From Rhodobacteraceae bacterium UBA2776 (lineage in GTDB: Bacteria > Pseudomonadota > Alphaproteobacteria > Rhodobacterales > Rhodobacteraceae), in NCBI GenBank assembly GCA_002352425.1, contig DEIK01000074.1, positions 1 to 64,000 on the forward strand: a stretch of 64,000 nucleotides of DNA, given 5' to 3'. Shown piece after piece: positions 10,121 to 19,707 of this stretch; the stretch's first letter is position 1, and each line of letters opens with the position of its first letter. Made by a program: the position numbers and the translations under genes. The notes below the pieces were generated by a model that was not told the DNA's origin, made no database searches, and saw nothing but the letters and a program-made list of their open reading frames with translations.

Positions 10121-10965
10121 GCGGATAGGACTGCGTTACGCAGGGCATCATCCACCACGGGGCGAGTGCCGAACCAGCGTTCGAATGCGGGCACGGCTTG
10201 ATAAAGTAGCATACCCAAGCCATCGACGGTCGTGCAGCCGATTTCACGGGCTTTCATCAAAAAGGGTGTGTCGAGCGGGGTGTAAACCAGATCAGAGACT
10301 GTGGCATTGGGTGATAGGCCATCCAACGGGATGCGAAATTCAGGCTTGCCAACCATACCTAGGGATGTGGTGTTCACCACGGTTGTGGCCCCATCCATCA
10401 TGTTGCCGGCTTTGACCCAGTCATAGACCTTAACTTTGGCGCCAAATTCAGTATGTAGAACGTCAGCGCGGTTGCGTGATCTATTGGACAGGCGGATTTC
10501 CGGCACACCGACCTCGATCAATGAGGCGATCACGGCCCGCGATGCGCCCCCTGCCCCGAACACAACGGCGGGACCGGATTTTGGCTGCCAGTTCGGCGCC
10601 CCGTGACGCAAGTTTTCAATGAAACCGTAACCATCTGTGTTGTCCGCGTGAATGATGCCATCTTTGCGGAAAATCAATGTATTGGCCGCGCCAATCAACG
10701 CTGCGCGATCTGTAACAAGATCCGCAAGTTCCAGCACTGCTTCTTTATGCGGGATCGTGATGTTGACGCCGACAAAGCCCATTTGTGGCAAGGTGCGGAT
10801 CACATCGGGCAGGTTTTCGGCACTGACATCCATCGGTACGTAAAAACCCTTGAGGTCGTTCGTTTGTAGCCAATGGCGATGCAAGGCCGGTGATCTGCTG
10901 TGCGCAATGGGGGAACCGATAACACCCGCCAACGGGATTTTATGTGGTGTTTGTTGTTCGGTCAT
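10117..10965 (-). CDS. aroE: Shikimate dehydrogenase (NADP+)
   Basis: AroE reduces 3-dehydroshikimate to shikimate in aromatic amino acid synthesis. The 282-residue protein shows the substrate-binding SHSRSP-like motif AHSRSPALH, the catalytic lysine in NITIPHKEA (Lys74), and the nucleotide-binding loop FGAGGASRAV. The C-terminal helix includes DGLGMLLYQAVPAFERWFG, typical of the family. It overlaps maf and coaE by four nt each. Confidence 0.97.
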   Translation of the reverse strand: MTEQQTPHKIPLAGVIGSPIAHSRSPALHRHWLQTNDLKGFYVPMDVSAENLPDVIRTLPQMGFVGVNITIPHKEAVLELADLVTDRAALIGAANTLIFRKDGIIHADNTDGYGFIENLRHGAPNWQPKSGPAVVFGAGGASRAVIASLIEVGVPEIRLSNRSRNRADVLHTEFGAKVKVYDWVKAGNMMDGATTVVNTTSLGMVGKPEFRIPLDGLSPNATVSDLVYTPLDTPFLMKAREIGCTTVDGLGMLLYQAVPAFERWFGTRPVVDDALRNAVLSA

Positions 10966-11561
10966 GAATCCAAAAGTCCGCGCTTTGACAAATATGTTAA
11001 CATCTCTAGCAGAGGAAGGCCCAGAACCACAAAGTAATCTCCGCTAATCCGTGAAAACAGCCGCGCGCCTTCTTCTTCTAACTTGTAGGCTCCGACGGAA
11101 TGACGAATGCTTTCCCAGTTTCGGTTGACATAGGATTTCAGGTAAGTATCTGAAAATTCGTGCATTTCCAGTTGTGATTTACCGATGTGACGCCAAATTG
11201 GCTGCCCATTCTCATAGATCACTGCGGCCGAGTATAGAGTGTGCTGTTTGCCCCGCATGGCCTGCAATTGGGCTTGGGCTTGATCCTTTGACTTAGGTTT
11301 GGACAGGACCTTGCCGTCAAAATCCAAGGTTTGATCGCACCCGATCACCAGAGAATCAGAGTGTTTCATAGCCACCTTTTTGGCTTTGAACTCAGCCAAG
11401 GCATCGGCAATATCGCGGGGCGTTGCCAAGTCAGCTTCGAGCGATTGGCGAATGGCGTCTTCATCGATTTTTGCGACGGTGATATCGAATTCCACACCGG
11501 CATTTTGTAATAGCTCCTGACGAGTTTTTGAGCCTGAGGCCAAAATGATGCGGTTGGTCAT
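10962..11561 (-). CDS. maf: Maf family nucleotide pyrophosphatase
   Basis: Maf proteins hydrolyse non-canonical or modified nucleoside triphosphates and have been linked to septum control. The 199-residue form starts MTNRIILASGSKTRQELL, with the ASxS-type loop, and includes VIGCDQTLDFDG. The ATG at 11561 is chosen because the frame upstream of it enters the AT-rich origin region and shows no Maf similarity. It is the first gene of the leftward operon that runs through aroE, coaE and dnaQ, and it directly borders the candidate origin. Confidence 0.96.
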   Translation of the reverse strand: MTNRIILASGSKTRQELLQNAGVEFDITVAKIDEDAIRQSLEADLATPRDIADALAEFKAKKVAMKHSDSLVIGCDQTLDFDGKVLSKPKSKDQAQAQLQAMRGKQHTLYSAAVIYENGQPIWRHIGKSQLEMHEFSDTYLKSYVNRNWESIRHSVGAYKLEEEGARLFSRISGDYFVVLGLPLLEMLTYLSKRGLLDS

Positions 11562-11944
11562 GCGCGTATTCCTGTGGACAAATGGGCTGATTAAAGGTGG
11601 GCGAAGCCACGGATAACCGCCGATCTGCGCGTGGCGTGGATAAGTTAGGTTGTTATCAACGTATTCAGCACAGTTACCCACGGTGGAAAAGGATAATTTT
11701 TGGATGTGGGTAATTTTGCAATCTGTCGTTTGCACACAATAGCAAAGTTTTCTATCAGGCGCATTTTGATAGAAAATGCTAAGATTCAGAAGATTGCCCA
11801 CCGTTTTATCAACAGGTTTTCCAACTTGGGATAAAGTCGGGGAAAAAATTTAATCCCCAGAAAAGACGCTGACTACTTAATCATCATCTTTTCTTTTATA
11901 TATATATATTATTAGAAAGGGGGACCGAGATGTGAGGAAAACCC
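11562..11944. other. oriC: Candidate chromosomal replication origin (oriC)
   Basis: This 383-nt gene-free stretch separates leftward maf from rightward hemJ. DnaA-box-like sites (consensus TTATCCACA) with one mismatch are at 11573-11581 (minus), 11635-11643 (minus), 11705-11713 (minus) and 11806-11814 (plus). Weaker sites with two mismatches are at 11653-11661, 11674-11682 and 11826-11834. An AT-rich block with (TA)6 at 11897-11908 follows and could be the unwinding element. In many alphaproteobacteria the origin lies beside hemE/hemJ-rho and maf, near parAB, as here. Assignment rests on motif density and gene order, not on skew data. Confidence 0.75.
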
Positions 11945-12406
11945 ATGTGGGACGCGATTACAGATTTATTGTCCAATTATTACCTTTTGATTAAATCGTT
12001 ACATATTATTTCGGTGATCAGCTGGATGGCCGGTATTTTTTACCTTCCTCGTTTGTTTGTCCATCACACAGAATCCGTGGAATTGGGATCAGACGCGGAC
12101 AAGCTGTTTCAAATGATGGAACGCAAGTTACTGAAGGTGATTATGACCCCGGCGATGGTTGCGACTTGGATCTTTGGAATTTTTATGGTGTTAATCCCGG
12201 GGGTCGTGGATTGGTCTTATGTCTGGCCATGGACCAAGGCACTGTCGGTTATTTTGATGACATGGTTTCATTATTGGTTGGCAGCGCGTCATGTTGAGAT
12301 CGTGGCCGGAAAAAATATCCGCAGTGGCAAACAATACCGCGTTATGAACGAAGTTCCGACAGTTTTGATGTTTATCATCGTGTTTTCCGTCGTGTTGAAG
12401 TTCTAG
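11945..12406 (+). CDS. hemJ: HemJ-type protoporphyrinogen oxidase
   Basis: HemJ oxidises protoporphyrinogen IX to protoporphyrin IX in the inner membrane and replaces HemG/HemY in most alphaproteobacteria. The 153-residue protein has four predicted transmembrane helices, the heme-ligand-type histidine in KSLHIISVISWMAGIFYLPR, and the conserved stretch KVIMTPAMVATWIFG. GAGGA lies eight nt before the ATG. It borders the candidate origin; hemH lies elsewhere in the window. Confidence 0.93.
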   Translation: MWDAITDLLSNYYLLIKSLHIISVISWMAGIFYLPRLFVHHTESVELGSDADKLFQMMERKLLKVIMTPAMVATWIFGIFMVLIPGVVDWSYVWPWTKALSVILMTWFHYWLAARHVEIVAGKNIRSGKQYRVMNEVPTVLMFIIVFSVVLKF

Positions 12407-12412
12407 GAAATC

Positions 12413-12441
12413 TTGACTCCTATAGCGTGCATCCCTATTTA
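12413..12441 (+). promoter_or_regulatory. Possible sigma-70 promoter of rho
   Basis: TTGACT at 12413-12418 and TATTTA at 12436-12441 are 17 nt apart. The -35 is good and the -10 poor. It starts a few nt after the hemJ stop and would give rho its own transcript with a leader of about 75 nt containing the hairpin described next. Confidence 0.35.
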
Positions 12442-12450
12442 GCGCGTAAT

Positions 12451-12474
12451 CCCGCCGTCCGGTGGGTGGTTTTT
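12451..12474 (+). terminator. Terminator-like hairpin in the rho leader
   Basis: CCCGCC (12451-12456) pairs with GGTGGG (12461-12466), including one G-T pair, over a GTCC loop. TGGTTTTT follows. It could end the hemJ transcript or act as an attenuator in the rho leader. Confidence 0.45.
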
Positions 12475-12526
12475 CACATTGTAAACTATGATAGTACACC
12501 CATTGGTGTGCCAAGGATCTGTATTC

Positions 12527-13813
12527 ATGACCGACGAAACTCTCGTTCAAGAAACCCTCGCGCTGGCTGATCTTAAAGTCAAAACACCAAAAGACTTGCT
12601 GGAATATGCTGAAGAGCTGGAAATCGAAAACGCATCGACCATGCGCAAGGGCGAGATTATGTTCTCGGTTTTGAAGGAGCGGGCCGAAGATGGTTGGGAA
12701 ATTTCCGGTGATGGTGTGCTTGAAGTGCTTCAGGACGGGTTTGGATTTTTGCGCTCGACTGAAGCGAACTACCTGCCAGGACCTGATGATATCTATGTTT
12801 CGCCAGAAATGATCCGTGCATTATCGTTGCGCACAGGTGACACCATTTCCGGTGTGATCCGTGCACCTGATGACAATGAGCGTTATTTTGCGATGACAAA
12901 AATCACGCAGATCAATTTTGAAGAGCCTGAGAAAAACAAGCACAAGATCAATTTTGATAATCTGACGCCGTTGTATCCTGATGAGCGATTTAATCTGGAA
13001 ATTAAAGATCCGACCCATAAAGATAAATCTGCGCGTATCATTGATTTGGTTGCGCCGATTGGGAAAGGTCAGCGTTGCTTGATCGTGGCGCCACCGCGCA
13101 CGGGTAAAACGGTGTTGTTGCAAAACATCGCTACGTCGATCGCGGCCAACCACCCTGAATGCTATTTGATTGTTTTGCTAATTGACGAGCGTCCAGAAGA
13201 GGTGACCGACATGCAGCGCAGCGTTAAGGGCGAAGTTGTGTCCTCAACATTTGATGAACCTGCGTCGCGCCACGTTGCAGTTGCCGAAATGGTTATCGAA
13301 AAAGCCAAACGTCTGGTCGAACATAAGCGCGACGTTGTGATCCTGCTGGATTCTATCACACGTTTGGGTCGGGCCTTTAACACGGTTGTACCATCCTCGG
13401 GCAAGGTCCTGACAGGCGGTGTGGACGCAAACGCCCTACAGCGCCCTAAACGCTTTTTCGGCGCTGCACGGAACATCGAGGAAGGTGGTTCACTTAGTAT
13501 CATTTCAACGGCCTTGATTGATACAGGTAGCCGCATGGACGAAGTAATCTTTGAAGAGTTCAAAGGCACCGGCAACTCCGAGATTGTTTTGGATCGTAAG
13601 GTGGCAGATAAGCGCGTCTTCCCGGCGATGGATATTTTGAAATCCGGCACGCGTAAGGAAGAACTGTTGGTCGATGCAAAAGACTTGCAGAAAACCTATG
13701 TGTTACGCCGTATTTTGAACCCGATGGGAACCACAGATGCCATCGAATTCCTGATGTCCAAATTGAAGCAAACCAAATCGAACGAAGAGTTCTTTGATTC
13801 AATGAACACGTAA
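12527..13813 (+). CDS. rho: Transcription termination factor Rho
   Basis: Rho is a hexameric RNA-dependent ATPase/translocase that ends transcription of untranslated RNA. The 428-residue protein has an N-terminal helical and cold-shock RNA-binding part (DGFGFLRS, residues about 65-75), Walker A-type APPRTGKT, Walker [14 protein letters not shown], the Q/R loop region and the C-terminal FFDSMN tail. The ATG at 12527 gives the family-typical N-terminus MTDETL; an in-frame ATG 39 nt upstream is less likely. mnmE follows after 33 nt. Confidence 0.97.
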   Translation: MTDETLVQETLALADLKVKTPKDLLEYAEELEIENASTMRKGEIMFSVLKERAEDGWEISGDGVLEVLQDGFGFLRSTEANYLPGPDDIYVSPEMIRALSLRTGDTISGVIRAPDDNERYFAMTKITQINFEEPEKNKHKINFDNLTPLYPDERFNLEIKDPTHKDKSARIIDLVAPIGKGQRCLIVAPPRTGKTVLLQNIATSIAANHPECYLIVLLIDERPEEVTDMQRSVKGEVVSSTFDEPASRHVAVAEMVIEKAKRLVEHKRDVVILLDSITRLGRAFNTVVPSSGKVLTGGVDANALQRPKRFFGAARNIEEGGSLSIISTALIDTGSRMDEVIFEEFKGTGNSEIVLDRKVADKRVFPAMDILKSGTRKEELLVDAKDLQKTYVLRRILNPMGTTDAIEFLMSKLKQTKSNEEFFDSMNT

Positions 13814-13846
13814 CTTATTGTTTAGTTACAATTGGTTAGATGAAAT

Positions 13847-15136
13847 ATGAGCACAATATTTGCCTTAGCGACGGCGCTTGGAAAATCAGGCGTGGCCGTC
13901 ATTCGGTTGTCGGGGCCAATGGCCTTTTCGGCAGCCAAAAGGCTTGCTGGCACATTACCTAAGTATCGAGTTTCTGGCCTGCGCTCACTACATGATCTGG
14001 ACGGTGTTTTGTTGGATCAAGCGTTGGTTTTGACGTTTGAACACGGGCACAGTTTTACCGGTGAAGACGTGGTCGAATTGCACCTGCACGGTGGTCCAGC
14101 GACGATTAAGGCTGTGCTGGAAACGCTTGGGAATATTGATGGTTTACGGCTTGCTGAACCTGGCGAGTTTACGCGGCGCGCTCTTGAAAATGGATGTCTG
14201 GACTTGGCTCAGATTGAAGGGCTGAGTGACCTGCTCGAGTCCGAAACAGAGGCTCAGCGCAAGCAGGCGTTACGGGTGTTTTCTGGTGCTTTGGGCGACA
14301 AGGCCGAGGCGTGGCGCAAAGATTTGATTCGTGCTGCTGCGCTTTTGGGGGCGACTATTGATTTTGTTGACGAAGACGTACCGGTTGATGTGACCCCCGA
14401 GGTGAACACATTGCTTGACGGGGTGATGTCTGCATTGGCGGTTGAGGCTGTTGGTGCTCGTATTTCGGAGCGCATCCGTGAAGGATTTGAGGTTGCTATT
14501 GTTGGCGCGCCCAACGTTGGCAAGTCGTCTCTGCTGAACCGGCTGGCAGGGCGGGATGCGGCGATCACGTCCGAGGTCGCTGGTACCACACGGGATGTCA
14601 TAGAGGTGCGGATGGACCTGAACGGGTTGCCAGTGACTATTTTGGACACCGCCGGCTTACGCGACACCGATGATATGGTTGAAGAGATTGGTATAGAACG
14701 GGCGATTTCACGGGCTAAACTCGCTGACTTGCGCGTCTTTCTTTATGATCAAGAGCCGCTAGACCTTCCACTTGAGCCCGAGCAAAACGATATTGTTGTG
14801 CGCAGCAAGGCAGATATCTATGACGGGGATGCGTTTTCGGTGTCTGGTTTGACGGGTGTAGGCGTTGATTCTTTAACATCGCGGATATCCTCGGTGGTTG
14901 AAAACAAAGCACAGGGTGCTGGGGTTGCTATCCGCGAGCGTCACCGGTTGGCAATTTTAAGCGCTATAAGGGCTTTGGAAACCGCCAAAACTGAATTAGG
15001 GTACGGAATCGAACGCTCTGAGTTGGCGGCGGAGGAGCTGCATACAGCCATCCGAGCCCTTGATAGTTTGGTCGGGCGTGTAGATGTAGAGCATATTCTG
15101 GATGAGATTTTCTCCAGCTTTTGTTTGGGAAAGTAA
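13847..15136 (+). CDS. mnmE: tRNA modification GTPase MnmE
   Basis: MnmE, with MnmG, adds the aminomethyl or carboxymethylaminomethyl group to the wobble uridine (U34) of certain tRNAs. The 429-residue protein has the N-terminal tetrahydrofolate-binding domain ([15 protein letters not shown], residues 69-83), a helical domain, an inserted G domain with G1 GAPNVGKS (220-227) and G3 DTAGLRDT, and the C-terminal FCLGK with the conserved cysteine. The G4 position reads RSKAD rather than NKxD. Its partner gene mnmG follows directly. Confidence 0.97.
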   Translation: MSTIFALATALGKSGVAVIRLSGPMAFSAAKRLAGTLPKYRVSGLRSLHDLDGVLLDQALVLTFEHGHSFTGEDVVELHLHGGPATIKAVLETLGNIDGLRLAEPGEFTRRALENGCLDLAQIEGLSDLLESETEAQRKQALRVFSGALGDKAEAWRKDLIRAAALLGATIDFVDEDVPVDVTPEVNTLLDGVMSALAVEAVGARISERIREGFEVAIVGAPNVGKSSLLNRLAGRDAAITSEVAGTTRDVIEVRMDLNGLPVTILDTAGLRDTDDMVEEIGIERAISRAKLADLRVFLYDQEPLDLPLEPEQNDIVVRSKADIYDGDAFSVSGLTGVGVDSLTSRISSVVENKAQGAGVAIRERHRLAILSAIRALETAKTELGYGIERSELAAEELHTAIRALDSLVGRVDVEHILDEIFSSFCLGK

Positions 15137-15140
15137 GGAT

Positions 15141-15156
15141 TGTTTCACGTGAAACA
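15141..15156. promoter_or_regulatory. parS: parS site 1 (ParB-binding centromere)
   Basis: The 16-nt palindrome TGTTTCACGTGAAACA matches the bacterial parS consensus perfectly. It overlaps the start of mnmG: the GTG of the preferred start codon is at the palindrome centre. ParB from the nearby parB gene would load here to organise and segregate the origin region. Confidence 0.95.
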
Positions 15157-17020
15157 TCAAAATTTTTTTGACGTTGTTGTTGTCGGCGGTGGTCATGCCG
15201 GCACTGAGGCTGCTCATGCTTCGGCCCGTATGGGCGCGAAAACGGCTTTGATCACCCTAACGAAATCCGGCATTGGTGTTATGTCCTGCAACCCAGCGAT
15301 TGGCGGGTTGGGCAAAGGCCACCTTGTACGTGAAATTGACGCGTTGGATGGCGTTATGGGCCGCGTTGCTGATGTTGCAGGCATCCAGTTCCGATTGTTA
15401 AACCGTCGGAAAGGGCCTGCTGTGCAAGGACCACGCGCGCAGGCAGATCGAAAAATCTATCGCACGGCTATGCAAAATGAGATTTCCATTTGCGAAAATC
15501 TGACGGTGATTGAAGGAGAAGTCACTGACCTCATTATGAAAAATGACGAGGTTTCTGGCGTTACGCTTGAAGATGGCACTGAAGTATTCTCGCCGTCGGT
15601 AGTGCTGACAACCGGCACGTTTTTGCGCGGCGTCATTCATATTGGTGATGTATCAAAGCCAGGTGGACGAATGGGCGACAAGCCTTCGGTCAAATTGGCC
15701 GAACGCCTGGATAGCTTTGATTTGGCGCTTAAACGCTTAAAAACGGGAACGCCGCCGCGATTAGACGGGCGCACGATCAATTGGGACATTCTTGAGTCCC
15801 AGCCCGGTGATGATGAACCGGTGATGTTTTCATTTCTGTCGAAAGCGCCAACAGCACGGCAGGTTTCTTGCGGAATCACCCACACGAACCAGGCCACACA
15901 TGACATTATCCGCGAAAACCTAGAGCGTTCAGCGATGTATGGTGGCCATATTGATGGCGTTGGGCCGCGGTATTGCCCGTCGATCGAAGACAAAATCGTT
16001 CGTTTTGCTGATAAAGCTTCGCATCAGGTCTTTTTGGAGCCAGAAGGGTTGGATGATCATACGATTTACCCCAATGGCATTTCCACTTCGTTGCCAGAAG
16101 CTGTTCAGGTTGACTATGTGAACTCGATTGTCGGGCTTGAAAACGCGAAGATCCTGCAACCTGGTTATGCGATTGAGTATGATTACGTCGATCCGCGTGC
16201 TTTGACCGCGACGTTGGAGGTGAAAAACATTGCTGGATTGTTTCTTGCGGGGCAAATCAATGGAACAACTGGCTATGAAGAAGCCGCCGCCCAGGGGCTT
16301 GTGGCTGGTTTGAATGCCGCGCGCCGTGCCACCGATGGTGAGAAAATCCAATTTAGCAGAGCGGAATCCTATATTGGTGTAATGATTGACGATCTTGTAA
16401 CGCGCGGTGTGTCGGAACCATATCGCATGTTCACGTCTCGTGCCGAGTTCCGTCTGTCTTTGCGCGCGGACAATGCGGATCAACGGCTTACGGCAATTGG
16501 GGTTGCGGCGGGCTGTGTGAGCGAGAAAAGACAATTATCGTTTGAAAACAAAATGGAAGCTATGAGTGTAGCGCTGTCTGCTCTTCAAGGCACGACCCTC
16601 ACACCAAAGGAAGTTTCCGCTCAAGGCATTAAGATAAACCAAGACGGCAAGCGCCGGGATGGTTTTGATCTGTTGTCGTTTCAGGATGTCCATTTCAGTG
16701 ATATCATCGCGATGCGACCAGAAATGGCCGATGTCGATCTTGAAATTCAAAGGCAAATTGAGCGCGATGCGTTGTACGCCAACTATGTTCGCCGGCAACA
16801 AAGAGACGTTGAAGCGATGAAGCGGGATGAGTTGCAGAAGATACCTGAAGCATTTGATTACTCAGTGATCAGCGGGCTTTCGAATGAATTACGGTCGAAA
16901 TTGCAAACTGTGCGGCCCATGACTCTGGGGCAGGCTGGGCGGATAGATGGTATGACACCTGCCGCGCTCACGCTGGTTTTGGCCAAGATTAGGCAGCATT
17001 CTAGAAAGAAACGTGCTTGA
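15149..17020 (+). CDS. mnmG: tRNA uridine 5-carboxymethylaminomethyl modification enzyme MnmG
   Basis: MnmG (GidA) is the FAD-dependent partner of MnmE in wobble-uridine modification. The protein has the dinucleotide-binding motif [15 protein letters not shown] near the N-terminus, the family stretch [24 protein letters not shown], and [21 protein letters not shown], followed by the helical C-terminal MnmE-binding region. The GTG at 15149 is preferred because AAGGA (15135-15139) lies nine nt upstream. An alternative TTG at 15140 adds MFH but abuts that AAGGA with no spacer. A parS site spans this start. Confidence 0.96.
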   Translation: MKHQNFFDVVVVGGGHAGTEAAHASARMGAKTALITLTKSGIGVMSCNPAIGGLGKGHLVREIDALDGVMGRVADVAGIQFRLLNRRKGPAVQGPRAQADRKIYRTAMQNEISICENLTVIEGEVTDLIMKNDEVSGVTLEDGTEVFSPSVVLTTGTFLRGVIHIGDVSKPGGRMGDKPSVKLAERLDSFDLALKRLKTGTPPRLDGRTINWDILESQPGDDEPVMFSFLSKAPTARQVSCGITHTNQATHDIIRENLERSAMYGGHIDGVGPRYCPSIEDKIVRFADKASHQVFLEPEGLDDHTIYPNGISTSLPEAVQVDYVNSIVGLENAKILQPGYAIEYDYVDPRALTATLEVKNIAGLFLAGQINGTTGYEEAAAQGLVAGLNAARRATDGEKIQFSRAESYIGVMIDDLVTRGVSEPYRMFTSRAEFRLSLRADNADQRLTAIGVAAGCVSEKRQLSFENKMEAMSVALSALQGTTLTPKEVSAQGIKINQDGKRRDGFDLLSFQDVHFSDIIAMRPEMADVDLEIQRQIERDALYANYVRRQQRDVEAMKRDELQKIPEAFDYSVISGLSNELRSKLQTVRPMTLGQAGRIDGMTPAALTLVLAKIRQHSRKKRA

Positions 17021-17649
17021 TGGGTGTGGATTACCGACAGGAGTTTCAAAACGCTTTTGATGTTTCACGTGAAACAATGGAGCGTCTGGATCACTATGCG
17101 GGTTTGCTAGAAAAGTGGAATCCGGCGATCAATTTGGTTTCAAAATCGACGATAGCAACGCTTTGGCAACGCCATTTCCACGATTCTGCGCAAATTTATC
17201 AATTTCAAGCAGGAGAAGCTCGTAAGTGGGTGGATTTGGGGAGTGGTGGTGGGTTCCCTGCCCTCGTATTGGCAATTTTGGCGCTGGAGCTGAATCCAGA
17301 CGACGATTTCACGCTTGTTGAAAGCGATCTGCGCAAGGTTGCCTTTTTGCAGACTGTTATCCGTGATCTAGGGCTGAACGCGATTACAATAGCAGAAAGA
17401 ATTGAAAAGGTGGCGCCTCAAAACGCTGACATCTTGACCGCGCGGGCGTTGTCTTCGTTGGATAAATTGCTTGAATTTGCGGAGATTCACCTATGCCCAC
17501 AAGGAGTAGCCGTTTTTCCCAAAGGGGAGACCTACAAAAAAGAAATAGAAGATGCTGTTGGGCAATGGAAGTTTGAGTTAGAAGAAACTACAAGCAAAAC
17601 AAACCCAAATGGCGCAATTCTAAAAATTGGAGGCATCAAGCGTGTCTGA
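17020..17649 (+). CDS. rsmG: 16S rRNA (guanine-N7)-methyltransferase RsmG
   Basis: RsmG (GidB) methylates N7 of G527 in 16S rRNA; its loss gives low-level streptomycin resistance in other bacteria. The 209-residue protein has the SAM-binding motif VDLGSGGGFPALVLAI and the conserved NLVSKST and RALSSLDKLLEFA segments. Its ATG shares one base with the mnmG stop (TGATG). Codons for DVSRET near the N-terminus form the second parS site. The end overlaps the parA start. Confidence 0.97.
   Translation: MGVDYRQEFQNAFDVSRETMERLDHYAGLLEKWNPAINLVSKSTIATLWQRHFHDSAQIYQFQAGEARKWVDLGSGGGFPALVLAILALELNPDDDFTLVESDLRKVAFLQTVIRDLGLNAITIAERIEKVAPQNADILTARALSSLDKLLEFAEIHLCPQGVAVFPKGETYKKEIEDAVGQWKFELEETTSKTNPNGAILKIGGIKRV
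17061..17076. promoter_or_regulatory. parS: parS site 2 inside rsmG
   Basis: A second perfect copy of TGTTTCACGTGAAACA lies within the rsmG coding sequence, 1.9 kb from the first and 1.4 kb before parB. The palindrome is read as the residues VSRET in the RsmG frame, so protein and DNA constraints coincide. Confidence 0.95.
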
Positions 17650-18463
17650 TCCGACTCGGCCCAAAGGGCCACGAATTATTGCTGTCGCGAACCAAAAAGG
17701 TGGTGTTGGAAAAACAACGACGACTATTAACTTGGGTGCTGCGTTGGCTGCCGATGGGTTTAAGGTGCTTCTTATTGATCTGGACCCCCAGGGGAATGCG
17801 TCTACCGGATTGGGGATCGAAGCTTCGCAACGCCAGTTAAACACCTATGATCTGTTGTTGGGCGATGTGCCGCTTGAGGACATTGTGCAAGAGTCCGACG
17901 TCGAAAGAGTGTTGATCGTACCTGCCACCACGGGTCTTAGTTCAGCTGATATCGAATTGATCTCAAACGAAAAACGTAGCTATCTGCTCTACGACGCACT
18001 GCGCCAGCCTGCGATTGATCAATATGATCTTGATGTTATTCTTATTGATTGCCCCCCGTCCCTGAACCTGTTGACCGTCAACGCGATGGTGTCGGCGAAT
18101 TCAGTTCTTGTTCCGTTGCAAAGTGAATTTTTTGCGCTTGAAGGGTTGTCACAACTGATGTTGACGGTTCGAGAGGTTCGGGAAACCATCAATTCAAAGC
18201 TGCGCATCGAGGGGATTGTTTTAACCATGTACGACAGCCGGAATAGGCTTTCGCAGCAAGTTGAAGCAGATGCGCGGGAAAACTTGGGTGAATTGGTTTT
18301 CAAAACGATTATTCCTCGAAATGTACGGGTAAGCGAAGCGCCCTCCTTTGCTATGCCAGTGACCGAGTATGATCCGAGCTCAAAAGGTGCAAAAGCGTAT
18401 CGGCAGTTGGCGCGCGAGTTGGCGTCAAATAATTCAATGACAATAACCGCAAAAGGAAGTTGA
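17642..18463 (+). CDS. parA: Chromosome partitioning ATPase ParA (Soj)
   Basis: ParA is a deviant Walker ATPase that binds DNA and moves ParB-parS complexes apart. The 273-residue protein has KGGVGKTT (residues 19-26), the DLDPQGN switch, and DCPPSLNLLTVNA. The GTG start is chosen because GGAGG lies eight nt upstream. The gene begins inside the end of rsmG (eight-nt overlap), and parB starts one nt after its stop. Confidence 0.97.
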   Translation: MSDPTRPKGPRIIAVANQKGGVGKTTTTINLGAALAADGFKVLLIDLDPQGNASTGLGIEASQRQLNTYDLLLGDVPLEDIVQESDVERVLIVPATTGLSSADIELISNEKRSYLLYDALRQPAIDQYDLDVILIDCPPSLNLLTVNAMVSANSVLVPLQSEFFALEGLSQLMLTVREVRETINSKLRIEGIVLTMYDSRNRLSQQVEADARENLGELVFKTIIPRNVRVSEAPSFAMPVTEYDPSSKGAKAYRQLARELASNNSMTITAKGS

Positions 18464-18464
18464 A

Positions 18465-19376
18465 ATGACCAGTAAAAAACACGAACGACGTGGTTTGGGG
18501 CGCGGGCTTTCTGCGCTTATGTCAGATGTTGCGGTGGACAGCGCGCCGAAAGAAGAAAGTGCGGTTCGAGCATCAAACGAGCAGTCAATTCCTGTTGAAA
18601 AAATCAATCCGAACCCGGAACAGCCGAGGCGCGATTTTCCGAAAGAGGATCTGGATGATCTTGCCGCATCTATTCGGGAAAAAGGTGTAATTCAACCACT
18701 AATTTTGCGTAAAAAAGATGGAAAAACAACAAGTTACGAGATTGTCGCGGGGGAGCGTCGCTGGCGTGCCGCGCAGTTGGCGCAATTGCATGAAGTGCCA
18801 GCGATTGTTCGCGACTACACGGATACAGAAGTTTTAGAAATTGCGATCATCGAGAATATTCAGCGCGCTGATCTTAACCCTGTTGAGGAAGCTGCGGGTT
18901 ATCAACAATTGATGGAACGTTTTGGCCATACACAGGAAAAACTGGCCACTGCCTTGGGTAAAAGTCGCAGCCACATTGCCAATTTGATGCGGCTGTTGCA
19001 GTTGCCAGCAGAGGTATTGGCGATGCTTCGGGATGGGAAGCTAACATCAGGTCATGCGCGAGCGTTGATCACGACTGAGAATCCGATCGAATTGGCCCGT
19101 ATTGTAGTAAAAAAAGGCTTATCCGTTCGTGAAACCGAGCGCCTGGCTAAGGCGCCGAAGATCAAGCCAGGTAAAGTAGCGCTAAGGCCCAGCGAGAAGG
19201 ACGCGGATACGCGTGCGCTTGAAGGGGATTTGGCAGCCAACTTGGGGATGAAGGTTTCAGTTAATCATACGGCTGGCAAGGAAAGTGGCAAATTAACTAT
19301 TAATTATAAAGACTTAGATCAATTGGATGATTTATGCCGTATTCTAACAGCTATGCCTCAGGACGGCTCCAAATAA
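18465..19376 (+). CDS. parB: Chromosome partitioning protein ParB (Spo0J)
   Basis: ParB binds parS and spreads along DNA as a CTP-dependent clamp. The 303-residue protein has an N-terminal ParA-activating basic region (KKHERRGLGRGLSALM), the CTP-binding GERRWRAAQLA box, the helix-turn-helix [20 protein letters not shown], and a C-terminal dimerisation domain. Both parS sites lie upstream in the same cluster. The last 26 nt overlap the oppositely oriented DUF454 gene. Confidence 0.97.
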   Translation: MTSKKHERRGLGRGLSALMSDVAVDSAPKEESAVRASNEQSIPVEKINPNPEQPRRDFPKEDLDDLAASIREKGVIQPLILRKKDGKTTSYEIVAGERRWRAAQLAQLHEVPAIVRDYTDTEVLEIAIIENIQRADLNPVEEAAGYQQLMERFGHTQEKLATALGKSRSHIANLMRLLQLPAEVLAMLRDGKLTSGHARALITTENPIELARIVVKKGLSVRETERLAKAPKIKPGKVALRPSEKDADTRALEGDLAANLGMKVSVNHTAGKESGKLTINYKDLDQLDDLCRILTAMPQDGSK

Positions 19377-19704
19377 AGATCAACACAGCTATCAAAATGG
19401 TCGCCTGCAGGAGTAATAGCCAAATTTTGAGCCCTAATGCCAATGAAATGCCGTAAGCAGCAAAAATTGAAACTGTTGCATAGCCTTTTACACGACGATT
19501 GATTGCGCCGTTTCTTTGCCAATCTTCAATTGAAGGGCCGAATTTTGGGTGTGTTATTAACCAATTGTGCAGGCGTTCAGATGATTTGGAAAAACAGAAC
19601 GCGGATAACAGCATAAAGGGAACTGTTGGCAAAATTGGTAAAACCACACCGATGGCGCCAAGCGCAAAGGATGCTAATCCTAACAAGAGCCAAATAAGAC
19701 GCAT
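19351..19704 (-). CDS. YbaN/DUF454 family inner-membrane protein
   Basis: This 117-residue protein has an N-terminal pair of hydrophobic segments with GVVLPILPTVPFMLLSAFCF, a soluble middle (HNWLITHPKFGPSIEDW, highly typical of DUF454/YbaN), and a C-terminal membrane segment. The function is unknown. The ATG at 19704 has GGAG seven nt upstream. It follows hemW by three nt and is the last gene of the rph operon. Confidence 0.92.
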   Translation of the reverse strand: MRLIWLLLGLASFALGAIGVVLPILPTVPFMLLSAFCFSKSSERLHNWLITHPKFGPSIEDWQRNGAINRRVKGYATVSIFAAYGISLALGLKIWLLLLQATILIAVLIFIWSRPEA

Positions 19705-19707
19705 CAA

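Noticed and set aside
13810..13829. Short hairpin after rho (GTAACT/AGTTAC)
   Set aside because: Six-base AT-rich stem with no U-tract; too weak to call a terminator.
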